Source: DATFPK01 sp035264885 (GTDB lineage: Bacteria > Actinomycetota > Thermoleophilia > Solirubrobacterales > 70-9). Taken from it: a DNA stretch of 27,322 bases. Positions 19,524 through 26,337 of the stretch are shown piece after piece. The stretch's first letter is position 1; every line of letters starts with the position of its first letter. Location: NCBI GenBank assembly GCA_035264885.1, contig DATFPK010000009.1, forward strand, positions 1-27,322. Direction: 5' to 3'. The position numbers were made by a program, and so were the translations under genes. The notes beneath the pieces were generated by a model, which worked only from the letters and a program-made list of their open reading frames with translations, was not told the origin of the DNA and ran no database searches.

Positions 19524-21053
19524 ATGGAGGCGAGTCAACGCTGGGCCGCGCTCGCCCCCGGTGCCGTGTTCGCGAGGTACCGGATCGAGCGCCGGCTGGG
19601 CCGGGGCGGAATGGGCATCGTCTACGAGGCCACCGAGCCCGGCCTCGAACGCCGCGTCGCCCTGAAGCTGATCGCGCCCGAGGCGGCGGCCGACGACGTC
19701 TTCCGCCGCCGGTTCGAGCACGAGTCGCGGATCGCCGCCTCGGTCGAGCACCCGAACGTGGTGCCGATCTATGCCGCGGGGGAAGGGGACGGCATCCCCT
19801 GGATCGCGATGCGCCTCGTGTCGGGCTCCGACCTCGGGCGCCGCGTCCTCGCCGAGGACCGGCTGGGGGTCGAGGAGGCGGTGCGGATCGTCGCGCAGGT
19901 CGCGGCGGGCCTCGACGCGCTCCACGCCGCGGGGCTGGTCCACCGGGACGTAAAGCCCGCGAACGTCCTGCTCAGCGGCCGGCCGGGCGCCGAGCATGCG
20001 TACCTCACCGACTTCGGCGTCGCCCGCAACGTCGCCGGCACGTCCGGCCTGACCAAGACCGGCCGGTTCGTCGGCACGCTCGACTACGTCGCCCCCGAGC
20101 AGATCCGCGGCGGGGAGATCGACGCCCGCGTCGACGTCTACGCGCTCGGCTGCATGCTCTTCAAGCTGCTCACCGGCGAGGTGCCGTTCCCGCGCGAGGG
20201 CGAGGCGGCGAAGCTGTACGCCCACCTGAACGACGAGCCGCCGTCGCCGTCGCTCTTCGCGGCGCAGGTTCCCGCCGCCCTGGATCGCGTGGTTGCGAGG
20301 GCGATGGCGAAGCACCCCGGTAACCGCTACCCCTCGGCCGGCGATATGGGGCGCGCCGCCGCGGCGGCGCTCTCGGGCGCCCCGCCCGCCGAGCCCGAGC
20401 GGACCGTCGCCACGGGGGCGGCCGCGGTTCCCACTCGCGAGGTTCCCCGGGGCGAGACCCCGACCTCGACCGCCCCGGCCCCGGGACCGCGCCCCCGAAT
20501 GCCGCTCATCGCCGGCCTCGGCGCCGCCGGGATCGCCGCGGTTGCCGCCATCGTCGTGGTGGCCGGAAGCGGGGACGGGAGCGGCGACCGGAGCGCCGAC
20601 GGCAGCGCCCGGCCGACCGCGAAAGGTTCGGTCGACGCCGGCAACGCCCGGCCCGAACCGCTGTCACGGGACGAGCTGGTCCGGCGCTCAGATGACATCT
20701 GCCTCGACAGCCAGAACCAATTCGTCCACGTCTCGCAGCGGTTTCCGACCGGGGAGGAGGAGGCGACCGTCCCGTTCGCCCGCCGGCTGGTCCAGATCTC
20801 GACCGAGCAGCTCAACCGTCTCGAGAGCCTGACCCCGCCGCCTGGGATCGCCTCCGAGTTCGACCGCTACGTCGAGCTCCGGCGAGCGGTGAACCGGTAC
20901 GACAAGAACGCGCTCGCCGCTGCCGCCCAGGATGATGTCGAGGAGTTCCGGCGCTGGCGGGAGGCCAACTTCGCCGAAGGCCCCGAGCGCTTCGACCTGG
21001 GCCGCCGGATCGGCTTCGAGATCTGCAGCGCCGTCAGGAACCCGCAGGGCTGA
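19524..21053 (+). CDS. PknB-like Ser/Thr kinase with two-Cys ectodomain (copy 2)
   Basis: 509 aa, a clear paralogue of the kinase 10 bp upstream. It has Gly loop GRGGMGIVYEA, K48 in VALKL, HRDVKPANVLL (D142), DFGVAR (D163) and APEQ; the activation loop TSGLTKTGRFVGTLDYVAPE carries several Thr. A Pro/Thr linker, one helix (PLIAGLGAAGIAAVAAIVVV) and an external domain follow. The latter starts DELVRRSDDICLDSQNQFVH and ends GRRIGFEICSAVRNPQG, so it has the same two-Cys frame as copy 1 with different surface residues. The pair probably arose by tandem duplication and may sense related signals. The 3' end overlaps the convergent membrane gene by 20 bp. Confidence 0.9.
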   Translation: MEASQRWAALAPGAVFARYRIERRLGRGGMGIVYEATEPGLERRVALKLIAPEAAADDVFRRRFEHESRIAASVEHPNVVPIYAAGEGDGIPWIAMRLVSGSDLGRRVLAEDRLGVEEAVRIVAQVAAGLDALHAAGLVHRDVKPANVLLSGRPGAEHAYLTDFGVARNVAGTSGLTKTGRFVGTLDYVAPEQIRGGEIDARVDVYALGCMLFKLLTGEVPFPREGEAAKLYAHLNDEPPSPSLFAAQVPAALDRVVARAMAKHPGNRYPSAGDMGRAAAAALSGAPPAEPERTVATGAAAVPTREVPRGETPTSTAPAPGPRPRMPLIAGLGAAGIAAVAAIVVVAGSGDGSGDRSADGSARPTAKGSVDAGNARPEPLSRDELVRRSDDICLDSQNQFVHVSQRFPTGEEEATVPFARRLVQISTEQLNRLESLTPPPGIASEFDRYVELRRAVNRYDKNALAAAAQDDVEEFRRWREANFAEGPERFDLGRRIGFEICSAVRNPQG

Positions 21054-21435
21054 CCGACCGCGAAAGCCAGGCGAAGCCCGCGGCGACGGCGAGGTTGAAG
21101 ACGCCGGCGAGCCGAAGGACCGCCTTCGCGCCGGGGCGGCTGACCGCCGGCGAGCGCGACCAGAGCGCATCGGTCGCGATCTCGGTGCCGCGCAGCCAGG
21201 CGAGCGCCCACCAGTCGCGGGATTCGCCGCGACGGTCGGCGACCGCGTGCGCGGCGGCGAAGGTGAGCCAGATCGGCGCGCAGCGCCGGAAGAGGTGGAC
21301 GGCGTCGGGAGACGGCTCGTCGTGGCCGATGGCCCGCAGCGTCGCCTCCGGTGCGGCGAGCGCCGCCGATCCCAGCACCAAGTCGAACGCGATCAGGTTG
21401 CGGTTGGTCAGGCGGAGCGCCTCTTCGAGGGTCAC
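21034..21435 (-). CDS. Small integral membrane protein
   Basis: 133 aa from GTG 21435, with GAGGA 7 nt upstream. Four hydrophobic stretches are visible: NRNLIAFDLVLGSAALAAPE, a second around FRRCAPIWLTFAAAHAVAD, a third around WWALAWLRGTEIATDALWS and a fourth AGVFNLAVAAGFAWLS. The layout resembles four-helix DoxX-like or similarly small membrane proteins, but diagnostic residues are absent. Function unknown. It is convergent with kinase 2 and divergent from the RpiR-type regulator. Confidence 0.7.
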   Translation of the reverse strand: MTLEEALRLTNRNLIAFDLVLGSAALAAPEATLRAIGHDEPSPDAVHLFRRCAPIWLTFAAAHAVADRRGESRDWWALAWLRGTEIATDALWSRSPAVSRPGAKAVLRLAGVFNLAVAAGFAWLSRSVSPAGS

Positions 21436-21494
21436 GCTCGGATCCTCGCAGGCGCGTGGAAGGGAAAGCCGCGACGGAGGCGAATCCCCCAGCC

Positions 21495-22361
21495 GTGACC
21501 CGCACCGCGACGAAAAGCCAGCCCACCCGCAAGAGCCTCTCCGCCTACATCACCGAGCGCTTCGACGAGTTCTCGCGCTCGCAGAAGGACGTGGCCCGCT
21601 ACATCGTCGACCATCTCGACGAGGCAGCCTTCCTCACCGCCGAGGAACTCGCGCGCCGGGCCAGCACGTCTTCGTCGACCGTCGTCCGCTTCTCGCAGGC
21701 GCTTGGCTTCGACGGCTACCCCGAGCTTCAGCAGGCGGCGATCGAGGAGTACCGGACCAGCATCGGCAACGGCAGCTCCAGCTCCAACGGCGCCGCCTCG
21801 GGCCCGCTCTTCGCCTTCGACCACTCCGAGTTCGAGGCATCACTGGGCGCCGACCACGCCAACCTCGAGGAGACGGCGCGCAACCTGACCCGCGAGCAGA
21901 TCGAGGCGTCGGTCTCGGCGCTGGCGACGGCGCAGCGCGTCGTGGTCGTCGGAGTGGATCAGATGGCCTTCTTCGCCAGCTACCTGCGACACACCCTCAG
22001 TCTGCTCGACATCCGGGCCGAGATCGTCGTCAGCACCGGCGGCGAGTCGCTCCAGCGGCTCGGCCGGATCGATGAGGACACCCTCGTCATCGCGCTCTCG
22101 GCCGGCCGCGCCCACCCGCTCCTGCTGCGGGCGATGAAGCTCGCGCTCCACCGCCGGGCAAGGACCTTGGCGATCTCCGACGCGACGCTCTCCGAGGTCG
22201 GCGAGCACGCCGACCTGACGCTCTACTACTCGTCGAACAGCCCGTCCTTCAGCCGGTCGAACGCGGCCCTGATGTCGCTGATCCAGTCACTCGCGCATGG
22301 CGTCTACGCTCGCGACGAAGCCGCCCATCGCGACCGGATCCGCGCCTTCAAGCTGAAGTAG
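21495..22361 (+). CDS. RpiR/MurR-type SIS-domain transcriptional regulator
   Basis: About 288 aa from GTG 21495; GTG 21456 is an alternative and neither has a well-placed ribosome site. The N-terminal 80 residues form the RpiR helix-turn-helix: LSAYITERFDEFSRSQKDVA, then EELARRASTSSSTVVRFSQALG and FDGYPELQ. From about 130 a SIS domain follows: VVVVGVDQMAFFASYLRHTL, VIALSAGRAHPLLLRAM, and a final strand TLYYSSNSP, which would bind a sugar phosphate. Such proteins repress or activate sugar catabolism or cell-wall recycling genes. The adjacent PLP genes lie 82 bp downstream behind their own promoter, so a regulatory link is possible but unproven. Confidence 0.87.
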   Translation: MTRTATKSQPTRKSLSAYITERFDEFSRSQKDVARYIVDHLDEAAFLTAEELARRASTSSSTVVRFSQALGFDGYPELQQAAIEEYRTSIGNGSSSSNGAASGPLFAFDHSEFEASLGADHANLEETARNLTREQIEASVSALATAQRVVVVGVDQMAFFASYLRHTLSLLDIRAEIVVSTGGESLQRLGRIDEDTLVIALSAGRAHPLLLRAMKLALHRRARTLAISDATLSEVGEHADLTLYYSSNSPSFSRSNAALMSLIQSLAHGVYARDEAAHRDRIRAFKLK

Positions 22362-22431
22362 TCCGCTCCAGCCCGGTCGCACAGAGCCGGTGAAACGGCC
22401 CGGACGAGCGGGCCCCCTCGGCTTCCCGCTC

Positions 22432-22437
22432 TATATT
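22432..22437 (+). promoter_or_regulatory. -10 box TATATT, leaderless promoter of pdxS
   Basis: TATATT, AT-rich in a very GC-rich context, is followed by 6 nt (tggccc) and ATG 22444. No ribosome site is present. Confidence 0.65.
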
Positions 22438-22443
22438 TGGCCC

Positions 22444-23331
22444 ATGACCGAGCGTTCCACGTTCCGCGTCAAGACAGGCCTCGCCGAGATGCTCAAGGGC
22501 GGGGTGATCATGGACGTCACCGACGCCGACCAGGCCCGGATCGCCGAGGAATCAGGCGCCTGCGCGGTGATGGCGCTGGAGCGCGTCCCGGCCGATATCC
22601 GGGCCGAAGGCGGAGTCGCCCGGATGGCCCCGACGGCGAAGATCACCGAGATTCAGGAGGCGGTGACGATCCCGGTCATGGCCAAGGCGCGGATCGGCCA
22701 CTTCGCCGAGGCCCAGGTCCTCGAGGCGCTCGAGGTCGACTACATCGACGAGTCGGAGGTCCTGACCCCGGCCGACGAGCACAACCACATCGACAAGCTC
22801 GCCTTCGACGTGCCGTTCGTCTGCGGCGCGACGAACCTCGGTGAGGCGCTGCGCCGGATCGGCGAGGGGGCGGCGATGATCCGCTCGAAGGGCGAGGCAG
22901 GAACCGGCAACATCGTCGAGGCGGTCCGCCACATGCGCGAGATCACCTCGGGGATCCGCCGGCTCGCGACCCTCGGGGCCGAGGAACTCGGCGCCGAAGC
23001 CAAGGAGCTCCGCGCTCCCCTCGAAGTCGTGCGGGCGGTCGCCGACGCCGGGCGCCTGCCGGTGCCGCTGTTCTGCGCCGGCGGCATCGCAACGCCCGCC
23101 GACGCGGCCCTGATGATGCAATTGGGTGCCGAGGGCAATTTCGTCGGGTCGGGGATCTTCAAGAGCTCGGACCCCGAGCGCCGCGCCCGGGCGATCGTCG
23201 AGGCGACCACCCACTTCGCCGACCCGCAGCGGGTCGCCGCCGCGTCGGCCGAGCTCGGCGAGGCGATGCCCGGGCTCGAGATCTCCGAGCTTGCCGCCGC
23301 CGACGCCCTCCTGCAGAGTCGCGGCTCTTGA
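22444..23331 (+). CDS. pdxS: PLP synthase subunit PdxS
   Basis: 295 aa, the TIM-barrel synthase subunit of the DXP-independent vitamin B6 pathway. It makes pyridoxal 5'-phosphate from ribose 5-phosphate, glyceraldehyde 3-phosphate and ammonia passed from PdxT. The catalytic residues stand at the Bacillus positions: D24 (VIMDVTDAD), K81 (PVMAKARIGH) and K149 (MIRSKGEAGTG). The phosphate site GSGIFKSSDP and NHIDKLAFDVPFVCGATNLG are also typical. The length matches the family. ATG 22444 is chosen because an earlier start at 22390 would include promoter DNA and a non-family extension. It is the first gene of pdxS-pdxT-aminopeptidase. Confidence 0.97.
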   Translation: MTERSTFRVKTGLAEMLKGGVIMDVTDADQARIAEESGACAVMALERVPADIRAEGGVARMAPTAKITEIQEAVTIPVMAKARIGHFAEAQVLEALEVDYIDESEVLTPADEHNHIDKLAFDVPFVCGATNLGEALRRIGEGAAMIRSKGEAGTGNIVEAVRHMREITSGIRRLATLGAEELGAEAKELRAPLEVVRAVADAGRLPVPLFCAGGIATPADAALMMQLGAEGNFVGSGIFKSSDPERRARAIVEATTHFADPQRVAAASAELGEAMPGLEISELAAADALLQSRGS

Positions 23332-23369
23332 GACAAGCCGAGCGGCACCCGGACGCGGAAGCGAGCCGG

Positions 23370-24002
23370 GTGAAGATGGTGGTTGAAGCCCGGCCAGCGG
23401 AAGCGGAGGATGCCGCGCTTCGAATCGGCGTGCTCGCGGTCCAGGGGGACTTCGAGGCGCACGCGGGTGTCCTCCGCGAGCTCGGCGCCGGGGCGGTCGA
23501 GGTCCGGGTCCCAACCGATTTCGACGGGCTGGACGGGCTCGTCATTCCCGGCGGTGAGAGCACGACGATCTCGAAGGGCATCGACTCGGCCGGCCTCGCC
23601 GCCTCGATCCGCGGCCATGCGGAGGCCGGACGGCCGGTCATGGGCACCTGCGCGGGCATGATCCTCTGCGACGACGCGCACCTGGGGCTGCTCGACATCA
23701 CTGCCCGGCGCAACGCCTTCGGCCGTCAGCTTCAGAGCTTCGAGACCGACGTCGAGGTGGAGGGTGCGGGCGCCGAGCCCGTGCGGGCGGTCTTCATCCG
23801 GGCACCGTGGGTCGACCGTCTGGGACCGCATGTCGAGGTGCTGGCGTCCTTCGAGGGGCACCCCGTCGTCGTTCGCGAGGAGGGCGTCCTGGCCTGTGCC
23901 TTCCATCCCGAGCTGACCGACGATCCCAGGATCCACGCGATCTTCATGGCAATGGCGACGACGGCGGCCGAACGCGACCGCAGGCAGGAGGCAAGGGGAT
24001 GA
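23370..24002 (+). CDS. pdxT: PLP synthase glutaminase subunit PdxT
   Basis: The class I glutamine amidotransferase that releases ammonia from glutamine for PdxS. From GTG 23370 it is 210 aa, with RIGVLAVQGDFEAHAGVLR at the start, LVIPGGESTTISKG as the oxyanion/interaction loop, the nucleophile in VMGTCAGMIL (C94), and H179/E181 in CAFHPELTDD. GTG 23370 has a weak GGAAG upstream; TTG 23328 (overlapping the pdxS stop) and ATG 23376 are alternatives. It is co-transcribed with pdxS (short gap) and overlaps the next gene by ATGA. Confidence 0.93.
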   Translation: MKMVVEARPAEAEDAALRIGVLAVQGDFEAHAGVLRELGAGAVEVRVPTDFDGLDGLVIPGGESTTISKGIDSAGLAASIRGHAEAGRPVMGTCAGMILCDDAHLGLLDITARRNAFGRQLQSFETDVEVEGAGAEPVRAVFIRAPWVDRLGPHVEVLASFEGHPVVVREEGVLACAFHPELTDDPRIHAIFMAMATTAAERDRRQEARG

Positions 24003-25102
24003 GGGACCCGCGAGCATCGAATCTGGCGAGGATCCTCGTCGGCTACTCGACCCAGGTAAAGGAGGGCGAGGTCGTCTCGATCGACGGTGAGAGCGCCGCC
24101 GAGCCGCTCCTGGTGGCGGTCTACGAGGAGGTCCTCAGGGCCGGCGCCCACCCGATCCTCACGATGTCAGCACAGGGGCAGTCGGCGATCTACTACAAGC
24201 ACGCCTCCGAACACCAGCTCGAATGGGTCTCCCCAGTCGCCGAGTGGCTGGTCGACCACGCCGACGTGCGGATCTCGATCGGGGCCAGCACGAACACGCG
24301 CGAGCTGTCGGCGGTCCCGCCCGAGAAGCAGACGAAGCGGCAGTCGGCGATGGGCGACCTGATGGCCCGAGCCATGCAGCGCAGCGCCGACGGCGAGTTC
24401 CGCTGGGTCTACACGCTCTTCCCGACCAGCGCCTATGCCTCCGAGGCGGAGATGAGCCTCGAGGACTACGAGGACTTCTACTACGGGGCGTGCCTCGCAA
24501 TCGACGGCGACCCGCTGACCAACTGGAGAGCGGCTTCCGAGGAGACCGAGCGGCTGGCTGACTGGATCGGCGGGCGCAGCGAGGTCCGGGTGACCGGGCC
24601 CGGGACGGACATCAAGCTGGGGATCGAGGGCCGCACCTTCATCCCCTGCGTGGGTGAGCACAACATGCCCGACGGCGAGTTCTTCACCGGCCCGATCGAG
24701 GACTCGGTCGAGGGTGAGGTGACCTTCCACCTGCCGGCCGTGATCGGCGGCCGGGAGGTCTCAGGCGTCTGCCTGCGATTCGAGTCGGGGAGGGTCGTCG
24801 ACGCCACGGCCGACCGCGGTGAGGAATACCTGGTCAAGCTGCTCGACACCGACGAGGGGGCACGGCGGCTCGGCGAGCTGGGGATCGGTACGAACTACGG
24901 CATCGACCGCGGGACTCGCGAGGTCCTGCTCGACGAGAAGATCGGCGGCACGGTCCACATGGCGGTGGGCCGCTCGTATCCGGAGTCGGGTGGCGAGAAC
25001 GAGTCCGCGGTCCACACCGACCTGGTCTGCGACCTGCGGCGCGGCGGCCGGATCGAGGTCGACGGAGAGCTGCTCCAGGAGAACGGAAGCTTCGCCGTCT
25101 AG
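23999..25102 (+). CDS. M29-family metallo-aminopeptidase
   Basis: 367 aa, the thermophilic-type aminopeptidase family M29 (AmpS/AmpT/PepS), which removes N-terminal residues using two metal ions in the cytoplasm. The C-terminal half holds the metal site: GEHNMPDGEFFTGPIEDS (E227), RRLGELGIGTNYGI (E293), EKIGGTVHMAVG (H320) and SAVHTDLVCDLR (H339, D341). The N-terminal domain and total length suit the family. ATG 23999 overlaps the pdxT stop (ATGA) and has GGAGG 7 nt upstream, so translation is coupled to pdxT. The link between B6 synthesis and peptide turnover is only positional. Confidence 0.93.
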   Translation: MRDPRASNLARILVGYSTQVKEGEVVSIDGESAAEPLLVAVYEEVLRAGAHPILTMSAQGQSAIYYKHASEHQLEWVSPVAEWLVDHADVRISIGASTNTRELSAVPPEKQTKRQSAMGDLMARAMQRSADGEFRWVYTLFPTSAYASEAEMSLEDYEDFYYGACLAIDGDPLTNWRAASEETERLADWIGGRSEVRVTGPGTDIKLGIEGRTFIPCVGEHNMPDGEFFTGPIEDSVEGEVTFHLPAVIGGREVSGVCLRFESGRVVDATADRGEEYLVKLLDTDEGARRLGELGIGTNYGIDRGTREVLLDEKIGGTVHMAVGRSYPESGGENESAVHTDLVCDLRRGGRIEVDGELLQENGSFAV

Positions 25103-25110
25103 GGACCGGC

Positions 25111-25133
25111 GACCGGTGACTTGATCACTGGTC
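25111..25133. terminator. Hairpin between convergent genes
   Basis: GACCGGTGA (25111-25119), 5-nt loop, TCACTGGTC (25125-25133): 9 bp with one G-U pair. It lies just behind the aminopeptidase stop and overlaps the stop of the convergent gene, so it may end transcripts from both sides. It has no T-tract. Confidence 0.45.
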
Positions 25134-25568
25134 CGGCAGCGGGCTGCCGGCGAGCAGGAAGAACCAGAGGAGCATCGCGAAGATCGCGAGGACGACCGAG
25201 CCGACGATCACGGCCTCGACGACCGTCGGCCCCTCATGGCGCACCTCGTCGCGCATGCTGCGCAGCCAGACCGGCCGAATCCCGCTGACCCGGTTGTTGC
25301 CGGTGATCCGGACGTAGAGGCCGTTCAGACGGCCGATCAGCCAGGAGATCAGGAGGATCGAGACGACGATCCCGACCAGGACGATCATGTAGGGGCCTCC
25401 GCTCGGAAACTGCGTGTCGCTGAGCCTCGAGCCGATCCAGATCCAGGTCAGCGGTATGACCGTCCAGAGCGACAGCGCCGCGAGCAGCATCGCGAAGACC
25501 ACGACCGCCCCGGCGACCGAGCTCCCAGCCCTCCTATGCCCGTTTTCGGCCGGCATCTGGTGGCTCAT
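25125..25568 (-). CDS. Three-helix membrane protein
   Basis: 147 aa from ATG 25568. A polar start (MSHQMPAENGHRRAGS) is followed by helix 1 (VAGAVVVFAMLLAALSLWTV, continuing), a loop with FPSGG, helix 2 (YMIVLVGIVVSILLISWLIG), a basic loop (WLRSMRDEVRHEG) and helix 3 (VVLAIFAMLLWFFLLAGSPL). The family is not recognised. Its promoter and that of yebC overlap back to back in 16 bp between the two start codons; the upstream extension in this frame is antisense to yebC and is rejected. Confidence 0.72.
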   Translation of the reverse strand: MSHQMPAENGHRRAGSSVAGAVVVFAMLLAALSLWTVIPLTWIWIGSRLSDTQFPSGGPYMIVLVGIVVSILLISWLIGRLNGLYVRITGNNRVSGIRPVWLRSMRDEVRHEGPTVVEAVIVGSVVLAIFAMLLWFFLLAGSPLPDQ

Positions 25569-25573
25569 AGAAT
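25568..25573 (+). promoter_or_regulatory. -10 box TAGAAT of yebC
   Basis: TAGAAT is followed by 11 nt and ATG 25585, giving a leader of only a few bases. It overlaps the start codon of the divergent membrane gene. Confidence 0.45.
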
Positions 25574-25584
25574 CGCAACTACCC

Positions 25585-26334
25585 ATGTCCGGCCATTCGA
25601 AGTGGTCATCGATCAAGCACAAGAAGGGCGCCGCCGACGCCAAGCGCGGCAAGCTCTTCACCAAGCTGGCGCGCGCGATCACGGTGGCGGCGCGGGAGGG
25701 CGGGGGCAACCCCGACGCGAACCCGGCGCTCGGCCTCGCGATCCAGAAGGCCCGCGACAACTCGATGCCCAAGGACAACATCCAGCGGGCGATCGACCGC
25801 GGCACCGGGGCCGGGACCGACGCGGCGGCGATCGAGCGGGTCGTCTTCGAGGGCTACGGGCCGGGAGGTGCGGCGATCCTCGTCGAGGCGCTGACCGACA
25901 ACCGCAACCGGACCAGCGCCGAGGTACGCCACGCCTTCACCAAGCACGGTGGAAGCCTCGGCGAGCCCGGCTCCGTCAGCTGGATCTTCGAGAAGCGCGG
26001 CGTGATCCTGGTCGATGGCGAGCGCTACGGCGAGGACGACCTGATCGCGGCGATCGACGCCGGAGCGGATGACGTCGCAGAGGACGGCAACGTCCTGCGG
26101 GTGATCTCGGATCCGGGTGCTCTTTCCGACGTACGTGAGGCGCTCGAGACGGCCGGCGTGGAGATCCAGTCCGCGGACCAGGCGATGGAGCCGAAGAGCG
26201 TGGTCCAGATCGGCGAAGGGGACGCCGGGTCGCTCCTGCGCCTGCTCGACGCGCTCGAGGAGCAGGACGACGTCAACGACGTGCACGCGAACTTCGACAT
26301 CCCCGACGAGGTGCTCGAGAAGGCCGCCGCATGA
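25585..26334 (+). CDS. yebC: YebC/PmpR-family protein
   Basis: 249 aa. The start MSGHSKWSSIKHKKGAADAK is the hallmark of the family, followed by RGKLFTKLARAI, NPALGLAIQKAR, MPKDNIQRAIDRG and the EGYGPGG phrase. The three-domain length is normal. YebC proteins were described as DNA-binding regulators, and more recent work ties them to ribosome function at proline-rich stretches. In many bacteria yebC precedes ruvC, but here it is followed 3 bp later by a convergent kinase gene. It has its own promoter. Confidence 0.97.
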   Translation: MSGHSKWSSIKHKKGAADAKRGKLFTKLARAITVAAREGGGNPDANPALGLAIQKARDNSMPKDNIQRAIDRGTGAGTDAAAIERVVFEGYGPGGAAILVEALTDNRNRTSAEVRHAFTKHGGSLGEPGSVSWIFEKRGVILVDGERYGEDDLIAAIDAGADDVAEDGNVLRVISDPGALSDVREALETAGVEIQSADQAMEPKSVVQIGEGDAGSLLRLLDALEEQDDVNDVHANFDIPDEVLEKAAA

Positions 26335-26337
26335 GGC

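Noticed and set aside
17631..20315. Minus-strand open frame of 894 codons
   Set aside because: Only its last 111 codons (from ATG 17966) form a plausible gene. The rest is antisense to two kinases with complete catalytic motifs.
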